A DNA stretch of 34,086 nt from an uncultured Trueperaceae bacterium (GTDB lineage Bacteria; Deinococcota; Deinococci; Deinococcales; Trueperaceae): the NCBI GenBank assembly GCA_937907415.1, contig CALCHY010000220.1:1-34086 (forward strand), in the 5' to 3' direction. This document shows, one piece after another, positions 24,680-31,489 of the stretch (positions are counted from its first letter, which is position 1; each line of letters starts with the position of its first letter). Under the pieces are notes generated by a model. The model was not told where the DNA came from, did no database searches, and was given only the letters and a program-made list of their open reading frames with translations. The translations under genes and the position numbers were made by a program.

Positions 24680-26414
24680 CACTGCCGCCTTCCGGTGGGA
24701 GGCCCCCACTTTCGGCGTCGTCCTCACTCGGTGCGCTCGCAGGCGCGGCCACGGTGAGGTCGAGGCTCTCCCTGCCTTCCACTACGAACGCGAACGGCGT
24801 GCGCAGCAGCCGCAGCACCTTGCCGTCTGGCGTCACTACCTCCACGACGAGCTCGCTTGCCTGCACTTGCTGCCGCAACGCGTCGAGGAGCTCGCGGTAC
24901 GAGCGGGGCCGGTCGACTTCTTGCTCGTCGACGTCGGCGTCGCCCGTGTCACGCGCGACGTCGCCGCCGCGGATGAGCAGCGTTACCTCACCCTCTAGGT
25001 CGGCTGGTAGCGGAACGCTGATGTTCCTCACGATGGCGCTCTGCCTGTACGGCTGCAAGCGCAAGTGGACGATGGCGTTCTCGCCCGCCGTGACGACCGG
25101 TTCCTCGGCGACGGCCTCCTCGAGGGAGGCGACGCGCTGCCTGTCGTCGATGCGGATGGCCAGCGCCACCTGCGTGACGTTGCTCTCGCTGAACTGGTTG
25201 CTCGCCAGGATGGCTAGTGGTGAGAACGCGAGGACGGCGGCCCGATAAGCGATGTCGTCAGGGTCGTTGGTCTGCTCGAGCACGTTGACGCGCTCTCCAC
25301 TAGCCAGGCCGATCTCCCACGCCACCTCTGCGTAGCCGCCGGTCGTGGCGCCAAGGTAGCGGTCGAGGAGGGCAAGCACGCCGCTTCCGACGATGTTCGG
25401 GTAGAGGCGGTCGTCGGCCGCGGTCTCGAACGCGTAGGTCGTGGCGGGTCCGCTGCCGACCAGGCTAAGCTCGACGCGCACGCTTGCAGGCGCCACCCCG
25501 AGACGCCCAGCGATGGCGCCAGGTCGGTCCTGCTCGATGGCGCCGAGGACGGCAGTGCCGGCGTTCGCGAGCTTGAAAGGCACCTCCGCGCTAGGCACGA
25601 TGGCGGTGATGTGGGCCGGGGCGATGGGGAAGGCCACCTCGCCTAGGCCGAGGAATGGGTGCCCGAACGCGAGGACCTGGTCGCCTTCCACCGTGGTGAC
25701 GGTGCCGATCGCCTGAATGCTCACGTCGCCCCACGCGAGGGAGACGGCCAGCGGTGAGCCGGGCACGAGCTCGCTGGCCAGTGGTGTGCCAGGCGGCAGG
25801 ACCCCGCCGCCGCCCTGCGCGCTAAAGAGTTCGAAGCGCGTGTCCTTGACGAGCGGCCCCAAGAGTTGCGCCGCGCGTGCAGACACGCCGGTCATGAGGA
25901 TCGGCGTGGCGGCGGGCACGGCGACGCCAACGCCTGGCACTTCGACGAAAGGAGGCATGCGCTCGGTAACTGCCTTGCGCATGACTCCGATGGGCGTTAC
26001 CAACGCCAAGTCGTGGTCTGCGCGTGGGAACACGTAACCGATGGCGCCGATGAGGGCGTCACCCCCTTCGGTGACGATGTAGACGGGGCTGCCGCTCATG
26101 CCAGCCGCGACACCACCGGTGGCCTCGATGAACGGGCCGCTAGCGCGCACGAGGACGAGTGGGAAGCCTGCGCCGCCATCCCACTGCACGCCGATCACCT
26201 CGACCGGGAAACGTTCGAGGACGTTGCCCGCCCCCGCTGTAACGGCGTAACCCTTGTCGCCGACGACGAGTCGCTCGACGCTCAGGTCGGTCACTTGGCC
26301 CCGCGGCGCCTGCGCCAGCGCGAAACTGACTAGCACGGCGAAGCCAAGGCCGAAGCCGAGGCTCCGGCCCTTGGCCCGGTGACTTTGACGCGCGGCGCGC
26401 TTGTGCGCCGCCAC
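24672..26414 (-). CDS. SpoIVB-type (S55) peptidase-domain exported protein
   Basis: Exported protein with an N-terminal signal/anchor (about 18-36, ending near ALAQA). The first domain has VGDKGYAVTAGAGNVLERF, VEVIGVQW and VAAGMSGSPVYIV (102-114) with the presumed nucleophile Ser107. Later come GTVTTVEGDQVLAFGHPFLG and ITAIVPSAEVPFKL. This is the arrangement I know from SpoIVB peptidase-S55-domain proteins of non-sporulating bacteria. The C-terminal part (about 400-580) is acidic and not recognised. Start GTG 26414 is 2 bases after the mreB stop. Proteolytic activity is not assured, since I cannot confirm the catalytic His by eye. Position suggests an envelope-maturation role. Confidence 0.75.
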   Translation of the reverse strand: MAAHKRAARQSHRAKGRSLGFGLGFAVLVSFALAQAPRGQVTDLSVERLVVGDKGYAVTAGAGNVLERFPVEVIGVQWDGGAGFPLVLVRASGPFIEATGGVAAGMSGSPVYIVTEGGDALIGAIGYVFPRADHDLALVTPIGVMRKAVTERMPPFVEVPGVGVAVPAATPILMTGVSARAAQLLGPLVKDTRFELFSAQGGGGVLPPGTPLASELVPGSPLAVSLAWGDVSIQAIGTVTTVEGDQVLAFGHPFLGLGEVAFPIAPAHITAIVPSAEVPFKLANAGTAVLGAIEQDRPGAIAGRLGVAPASVRVELSLVGSGPATTYAFETAADDRLYPNIVGSGVLALLDRYLGATTGGYAEVAWEIGLASGERVNVLEQTNDPDDIAYRAAVLAFSPLAILASNQFSESNVTQVALAIRIDDRQRVASLEEAVAEEPVVTAGENAIVHLRLQPYRQSAIVRNISVPLPADLEGEVTLLIRGGDVARDTGDADVDEQEVDRPRSYRELLDALRQQVQASELVVEVVTPDGKVLRLLRTPFAFVVEGRESLDLTVAAPASAPSEDDAESGGLPPEGGSDE

Positions 26415-26416
26415 TC

Positions 26417-27454
26417 TCAGCGCCTCAAGAAGTGGTCTGAGATGAGCGCGTCTTGCAGTACGTGGATCATGTCGAGCGCCTGGCCGGTGCCGAGCGCGAC
26501 GGACTCGGTGGCGTTCTCCGCCACCATGACCGGGATGCCGGTGGTTTCGCGCAGCAACTCGTCGAAGTTGCGCAGCAGCGCCCCGCCGCCAGTCATGATG
26601 ATGCCGCGGTCGATGACGTCGCTGACGAGTTCAGGTGGCGCCTGCTCGAGAACGCGCCTCACGCCGTCTGCGATCTTGGCGATCGGCTCCTTGAGAGCCT
26701 CGACAACGTCGCGCGTCGTGACCGTGATGCTCTTGGGGAGGCCGTTGATGAGGTCGCGGCCGCGGACTTCCATGCTCACGTCGTCATCCGGCCCGCGCAG
26801 CATGGCGGCGCCGACTTGCGTCTTGACGTTCTCCGCCGTGCGGTCGCCGATGAGGAGGTTCTCCTTGTGGCGGATGTAGCGGATGATCGACTCGTCGAAC
26901 TCGTTGCCAGCGATGCGCAACGATTCGGAGACGACGATGCCGCCGAGGGAGATGATGGCGATGTCAGTCGTGCCGCCGCCGACGTCGACGATCATCGAGC
27001 CGGTTGGCTCCGCGATCTTCACCCCCGCGCCGATGGCAGCCGCAAGCGGCTCCTCGATCAGGAACGCCTTGCGCGCCCCGACCTCACGCGTCGCCTGCAG
27101 CACCGCGCGGCGCTCCACCTCGGTGACGCCAGACGGCACGCACACCATGATCTGCGGCTTGAATAGCCTGCTCGGCCCCGTAAGCACTTTGCGTACGAAC
27201 GCCTGCAGCATCTTTTCGGTTAAGTCGTAGTCGGCGATCACGCCGTCACGCATCGGGCGCACTGCGACGATGTTGCCAGGCGTCCTGCCGAGCATGCGGT
27301 AGGCTTCCTCGCCCACGGCCTTCACCTCGCCCGTATCGCGCACCATGGCGATGACCGACGGCTCGCGCAGCATTATGCCTTTGCCTTTCACGTAGATGAG
27401 GACGGTCGCCGTACCTAGGTCGACCCCCATCTCTTGTCCGAGTTTGAAGAACAT
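26417..27454 (-). CDS. mreB: Rod-shape actin homologue MreB
   Basis: Bacterial actin that forms membrane-associated filaments directing peptidoglycan synthesis. Seen: phosphate-1 VDLGTATVLIYV (11-22), conserved REPSVIA, EEPLAAAIGAG with the catalytic Glu (134/135), phosphate-2 DVGGGTTD (157-164), TGGGALLRNF near 285 and ATESVALGTG near the C-terminus. The N-terminal MFFKLG resembles the membrane-binding loop. 345 residues. ATG 27454 is chosen for GGAG 5 bases upstream and for family length. It is the first gene after a 142-base gap with a TATACT -10, and no mreC/mreD follow in the window. Confidence 0.97.
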   Translation of the reverse strand: MFFKLGQEMGVDLGTATVLIYVKGKGIMLREPSVIAMVRDTGEVKAVGEEAYRMLGRTPGNIVAVRPMRDGVIADYDLTEKMLQAFVRKVLTGPSRLFKPQIMVCVPSGVTEVERRAVLQATREVGARKAFLIEEPLAAAIGAGVKIAEPTGSMIVDVGGGTTDIAIISLGGIVVSESLRIAGNEFDESIIRYIRHKENLLIGDRTAENVKTQVGAAMLRGPDDDVSMEVRGRDLINGLPKSITVTTRDVVEALKEPIAKIADGVRRVLEQAPPELVSDVIDRGIIMTGGGALLRNFDELLRETTGIPVMVAENATESVALGTGQALDMIHVLQDALISDHFLRR

Positions 27455-27596
27455 GCTCACTCCCGCCCCTTGGGGCTCACGGCTCAACGACGTCGCCGGG
27501 GCCGCTCCGACGCCTTAGCGTCCGTTAGATGGGCGAGGCAGGCGGTTGCGGTCCACGAAGACGCCGACGTCTCGCGGTGAGGCAGTATAACGCCAC
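27455..27596 (-). promoter_or_regulatory. mreB-lpx promoter and 123-base leader
   Basis: TATACT (27589-27584, minus strand) is the best -10 in the window; no good -35. Predicted start is near 27577, giving a leader of about 123 bases ending in GGAGTGA before the mreB ATG. The leader holds two small hairpins: AGACG/CGTCT around TCGG, and GACGC/GCGTC around TAAG. The element lies just past the tsaB stop, so it separates the two minus-strand units. Confidence 0.5.
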
Positions 27597-28178
27597 TTAG
27601 AGGTAGTAGGGACTGACCTCGCGGCCCGGCGTTGCCGCCCACGCGACGGCGGCGGCGTCGGGCGCGACCCCCTCGACCTGTCGTAAGCCTGGGTACGTCA
27701 CGGCCAAGGCCTCGCGTGCGAGTTTGCGCGGTTCGTCGAGCTCCTGGTAACGGGCCAGCCACTCAGGAGTCGGCGAGCGCCGCAAGCGTTGCGCGTAGCA
27801 GTTGCCGCGGCGCGCGTCACTGACCGCCACGATCTCCTCACCCATGTCCGCATGGTAGCCGGCCAGGGCGACGAGGCTCGAGACGCCGGCTAGCGGCACG
27901 CCCAAGGCGCTGCTTAGCCCTGTTGCGCTGGCAACGGCCACGCGCACGCCCGTGTAGGAGCCGGGGCCGACGCCAACGCCGATCATGCCGATGTCGTGCT
28001 TGGCGACGCCCGCGCCGGCCAAGAGGCTAGTCAGCGCGTCGAGCAGCTGCGCAGCGTGCGCCCTCCCGACGTCTTCCGCCGCACTCGCCAACACGCCTGC
28101 CGTTGGGCTGACGACGGCGATGGCGAGGTAGCTGGTGGCGCAGTCGATGCCGAGGCGCAAGTCGGGGGCGGCGCTCAT
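27597..28178 (-). CDS. tsaB: tRNA t6A-synthesis protein TsaB
   Basis: Inactive-kinase-like partner of TsaD in forming N6-threonylcarbamoyladenosine in ANN-decoding tRNAs. N-terminal RLGIDCATSYLAIAVV and the hallmark GVGPGSYTGVRVAVASATGL (68-87) identify it, with VSSLVALA after. 193 residues, slightly short of the usual ~210-230, with a reduced C-terminal part. ATG 28178 overlaps the tsaE stop as ATGA; the open frame upstream is a shadow of tsaE. tsaD is not in the window. Confidence 0.93.
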   Translation of the reverse strand: MSAAPDLRLGIDCATSYLAIAVVSPTAGVLASAAEDVGRAHAAQLLDALTSLLAGAGVAKHDIGMIGVGVGPGSYTGVRVAVASATGLSSALGVPLAGVSSLVALAGYHADMGEEIVAVSDARRGNCYAQRLRRSPTPEWLARYQELDEPRKLAREALAVTYPGLRQVEGVAPDAAAVAWAATPGREVSPYYL

Positions 28179-28651
28179 GGGCGGTGGCGCCACAGCGCGT
28201 ACCGCCGCCTGGCCGCCTCTGGGTCGGGGCTGGCTGGGGAGTCGAGGAAGCCGAACTCGAGCCACCAGGCGTCCGGGTAGGCGCTTAGCAGGTCCTCGCC
28301 CCACTCCACGATCACGAGGCGCGCGTGTTCGAGGTAGTCATCGAGCATGGCGCCAGCCAACGGCGCGCCGCCGCCGAGACGGTAAGCGTCCAAGTGCACG
28401 AGCGTGCCTGCGGGGGAGGGGTACTCGTGCGCGAGGGTGTAAGTCGGACTCGTCACCGGCGCCGTGACGCCGAGCGCGGCCGCGACGGCCTGCGTGAACG
28501 TGGTCTTGCCTGCGCCAAGTGGCCCGGAGAGGAGCAGGAGCGCGCCGCTCGGCAGCGCGGCCGCTACGGAGCGCGCCAGCGCGCGCGTGTCCTCGAGGTC
28601 GGTTACCTCCTCGGCGCCTGGCGGCAGGTCTTGCGCCACGGCCGTGCTCAC
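28175..28651 (-). CDS. tsaE: tRNA t6A-synthesis ATPase TsaE
   Basis: P-loop ATPase that drives the TsaBD complex in t6A synthesis. Walker A SGPLGAGKTTF (42-52), switch-like VTSPTYTLAHEY, HLDAYRL and VEWGE are all family hallmarks. 158 residues. GTG 28651 overlaps the stop of the coiled-coil gene as GTGA. The pairing with tsaB is usual; the link to the three envelope/cytoskeleton-like genes upstream is not. Confidence 0.95.
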   Translation of the reverse strand: MSTAVAQDLPPGAEEVTDLEDTRALARSVAAALPSGALLLLSGPLGAGKTTFTQAVAAALGVTAPVTSPTYTLAHEYPSPAGTLVHLDAYRLGGGAPLAGAMLDDYLEHARLVIVEWGEDLLSAYPDAWWLEFGFLDSPASPDPEAARRRYALWRHRP

Positions 28652-31428
28652 ACGCCGAAGGCGCGCGACGGCTCAGCCGCCAGTGGCCAGGTGGTGGCGT
28701 CGCGCCTTACCCGGTTGACCATCAGACCAGCCAAGTCCGGCTCGGCTAGTTGGAGAACGAGGCGCTCGCCGTTGGGCAGCCACGCGATGACCAACGCGGC
28801 GGCGTCGGTCTGGAGGCACGCGGTGCTCGTCTCAGGCAGCACGGCGGCGACCGCGGCCCCTAGTGCGCTGAGGGCGCCGCCGCCGGCCGCTGCCACCTCT
28901 GCGTCGCCTGCCAACAACTCGCCGGCCGCGTCGGTCCACGCGCCCGCCTCGACGTGCTTCTCTGCCAGGTAATCGGCCAACACGGCCGCGCGCGAGAACG
29001 AGCTACGTTCGGTCGTTAGCGCCCGCTCGTCGGTTGGGGACTTGAAGAAGCCGAGGACGCCGTCAAGCAGCCCGCCCGCGACTACCTGGTCAGCAACGAG
29101 GCGCGTGGCCTCGTACTCGCTGCGAAGGTCGACAAGCATGCGCTCTGACTGGCTGAGCGCCTGCTCGAGCTGCAGTTGCAACCCGCGGGACAGGCGCGGG
29201 AGGGCGTCGCGCTGCGAGTCGAGATGGTAGAGGATGCGCCGCACCGTCGTCACCCCGTCGCTGTTGAGCTTCGATACCGGCTCCAGCGCGATGAGGGCCG
29301 CGTCTAGGCGAGCAGGCAGGCCAGCCAAGCGCGCGTCCGCCTGCTGCTCGAGGTCCTTGACGAGCTCGGCAGCGCGCTTCAGCGTCTGCGCTGGCTCGCC
29401 AGCCTCGATGCGCGCGCGGGCGTCTGCCAGCAGCGTCTTCAGCTCGGCGCCGCTGTCGAGGTTCTCGAACGGTGCCGCGTCCTGCGATAACCGCTTGAAC
29501 TCGTCGAGTTGCTCCTGGCGGTGCGCCTCGCGCTCCTGCCGCAACGCGGCCTGGAACTGCGCGAGGTCGGGATAGCGGTCGAGTTCGAGGCCAAGGAGGG
29601 CGCGTTGGATGTGCTCGATGAGCGGGTGGTTACCTAGCTCGGTAGCTTCCTCGGCCAGGCGCATGAGCCGACTGCGCAAGCTGCTCGTCAGCTCGAGGCG
29701 GAGCGCCTCGATCTCGGTGCCGAGCGCCTCAAGTTCGGCTTCGTCCAATGCTGGCGGGGCAGTGACGTCGTCTAGGAGCAGCCCGGCAACGGCCGCGGCG
29801 TTCTCCTGCGCCTGCAGCAGCCGCTGCACTTCGCTACGCAGCGCGGCGGCGCGGTCGGTGACGGTGGCCGTGACCGGCAGGCGCTCGAGCTTGGCGCGAA
29901 GGGCGGTCAGTTGCGCTAAGAGCCGCTCGGACTCCTCGGTTGCGCGCGCCGCGAGGCTGCGTGCCAGCGCCTCCTCCGCCTGGCGAGCCGAGGACACTAG
30001 CTCGTGGGCGACGGCGTTCTGCGAATGCGCCAAGCGCAAGTGATCGAACTCGGCGCGTAGCCGCTCGACTTCCTCGCGCACGTCCTCGTCGCCTTCGCGG
30101 TTGAGAAGCGTCATCTCCAGGCGCTCGATGAGTTCGGCTTGCTCCTCCAGGCCTGCGGCGCGCTGCTCGTCCTCGCGCTTGAGGACCTCCTCTTGCTCGC
30201 GGACGAGCTGGTAGAGGCGCCTGACGTGCTCCACGTCCGAGCGGTTAGGAAGCCCAGTGCCGAGGATGCCGAGGGTGACGCGCAGGGCCTGATCGAGTTC
30301 GGAAGTCCCGACGTCTTGGCGCATCCCGGCGAGGGCAGCGCTTAGCTCCTCCAGCTCCTCGCGCAGGTCGTCGCGCAACGCGACGGCACTTGCCTCGAGG
30401 TCGGTGCGCATGCCGGAGAGGACGCTAGCCACCGAGCGCTCGGCCTCCAACTCCGCGCGCAACTCGCTGATGTGCGCGCCTAGTTCGGGGAGGTACTCGA
30501 GCAGGTTGGCGTGGTCGCTCTCGAGGGTGCGGAGGTCGTGCAGTTCACCGTCGATGTCGAGGCGGTGGACTCGTCCTACGGCCTCGTCACCCTCGCTTGA
30601 CTGGTCGTGGGTGCGCCCTAAGTCGTCTGTGTTGTCTGCGAGGTCGACGCGCGTCGCCGCCAGCGGCTGCTCAAGTGCGCCGGAGCGCTCTGTGGGCGAG
30701 TCTTGCGCGGCGGCTGCTGGCGCCTGCTGGCCGTCCTCGCGACCAGCCTGGGCCTTGAGGAGCTCGCGAGCCAAGCGGTGAGCGCGCTCCAGTTCGGCCT
30801 GCACGAGGTGGCGTTGCTCTTGCGCGGCCACGACCTGGTTGACGAGCGTCTCGAGGCGCCGCTCACGCGGGTCGTTGCTACCACGCACCTGATCGAGCGC
30901 GTCCTTTACCACGACCAGGTCGCGGGCCTGCAGCACGAGTTGGTCCTCGAGCTTCTGCTTGACGACCGCCAACTGGCTCTCTGCCTCACCGAGTAGCCCC
31001 GGTGCTTCGCGGCCAGCCGCGTGGTCGCTCTCAACGAACTGCACTTGGGCGCGGAGCTTCTGCACTTCGGGCCACTCGAAGTAGAGGTTGAACGGTTTCA
31101 GCTCTGACTGCAGAACGCTGAGGCGCTCACCTTGAGCTTCGAGACCGCCGCCCTCCGCGGGCGCGCTCGCGCCGGCAGCGGATGCAGCGAGGCGCTCCAG
31201 GATGCCCGCCACCGTGTCCTTGGCTTGCGTTACCGGCATTAGCACCTGTAGTTGGCGGTACACATGCGACTTCATGACCTTCTCTATGTCGCTGAGGTCG
31301 GCCGTATCCGGCGAGCGCCCGAGCTGCCTGAGGCCGTCCTTGAGCGCCCGCGACACGATGCGCGGCGACAGGACCTGCTCGAGTTCTGTTACGGCAGTCT
31401 GGTAGACAGGGTTGACGAGAACGCTCAT
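28648..31428 (-). CDS. Large coiled-coil protein with possible roadblock-like C-terminus
   Basis: Not recognised as a named protein. 926 residues, no signal peptide or membrane helix. Residues about 1-95 form a compact N-terminal domain (ELEQVLSPRIVSRALKDGL). About 110-800 is highly charged, rich in Glu, Leu, Arg and Gln with heptad character, interrupted by low-complexity stretches (about 225-290). The last ~125 residues are hydrophobic and Ala-rich and end in ALVIAWLPNGERLVLQLAE-type strands, then GLMVNRVRR. These resemble the last strands and helix of the roadblock domain in the 33427-34086 gene. An in-frame TAG lies 9 bases before ATG 31428, fixing the 5' limit. No SD; a mini-ORF ends on this ATG. 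Probably a cytoplasmic scaffold or filament; function unknown. Confidence 0.8.
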   Translation of the reverse strand: MSVLVNPVYQTAVTELEQVLSPRIVSRALKDGLRQLGRSPDTADLSDIEKVMKSHVYRQLQVLMPVTQAKDTVAGILERLAASAAGASAPAEGGGLEAQGERLSVLQSELKPFNLYFEWPEVQKLRAQVQFVESDHAAGREAPGLLGEAESQLAVVKQKLEDQLVLQARDLVVVKDALDQVRGSNDPRERRLETLVNQVVAAQEQRHLVQAELERAHRLARELLKAQAGREDGQQAPAAAAQDSPTERSGALEQPLAATRVDLADNTDDLGRTHDQSSEGDEAVGRVHRLDIDGELHDLRTLESDHANLLEYLPELGAHISELRAELEAERSVASVLSGMRTDLEASAVALRDDLREELEELSAALAGMRQDVGTSELDQALRVTLGILGTGLPNRSDVEHVRRLYQLVREQEEVLKREDEQRAAGLEEQAELIERLEMTLLNREGDEDVREEVERLRAEFDHLRLAHSQNAVAHELVSSARQAEEALARSLAARATEESERLLAQLTALRAKLERLPVTATVTDRAAALRSEVQRLLQAQENAAAVAGLLLDDVTAPPALDEAELEALGTEIEALRLELTSSLRSRLMRLAEEATELGNHPLIEHIQRALLGLELDRYPDLAQFQAALRQEREAHRQEQLDEFKRLSQDAAPFENLDSGAELKTLLADARARIEAGEPAQTLKRAAELVKDLEQQADARLAGLPARLDAALIALEPVSKLNSDGVTTVRRILYHLDSQRDALPRLSRGLQLQLEQALSQSERMLVDLRSEYEATRLVADQVVAGGLLDGVLGFFKSPTDERALTTERSSFSRAAVLADYLAEKHVEAGAWTDAAGELLAGDAEVAAAGGGALSALGAAVAAVLPETSTACLQTDAAALVIAWLPNGERLVLQLAEPDLAGLMVNRVRRDATTWPLAAEPSRAFGV

Positions 31429-31487
31429 CGCGCTCTAGTCCGGCGGGCGCCCTTGGTGGGCATACCCCTGTCAACCACGCGGTTCAT
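31425..31487 (-). CDS. 20-codon bridging mini-ORF
   Basis: ATG 31487 begins 2 bases after the stop of the membrane-protein gene and 8 bases after GAGGAG (31501-31496). It encodes a 20-residue, strongly basic peptide (five Arg plus Lys in the second half) and ends with a TGA that overlaps the coiled-coil ATG as ATGA. It fills the 61-base gap exactly and gives the SD-less downstream gene a re-initiation route. Whether the peptide itself matters is unknown. Confidence 0.45.
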   Translation of the reverse strand: MNRVVDRGMPTKGARRTRAR

Positions 31488-31489
31488 GT

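Noticed and set aside
27484..27762. 92-codon minus-strand frame across the tsaB end and mreB leader
   Set aside because: Overlaps tsaB in another frame, Arg-rich, and would obscure the promoter; no SD.
31469..31474. Consensus TTGACA on the minus strand before the coiled-coil gene
   Set aside because: No -10 at 16-19 bases; the sequence falls within the bridging mini-ORF.
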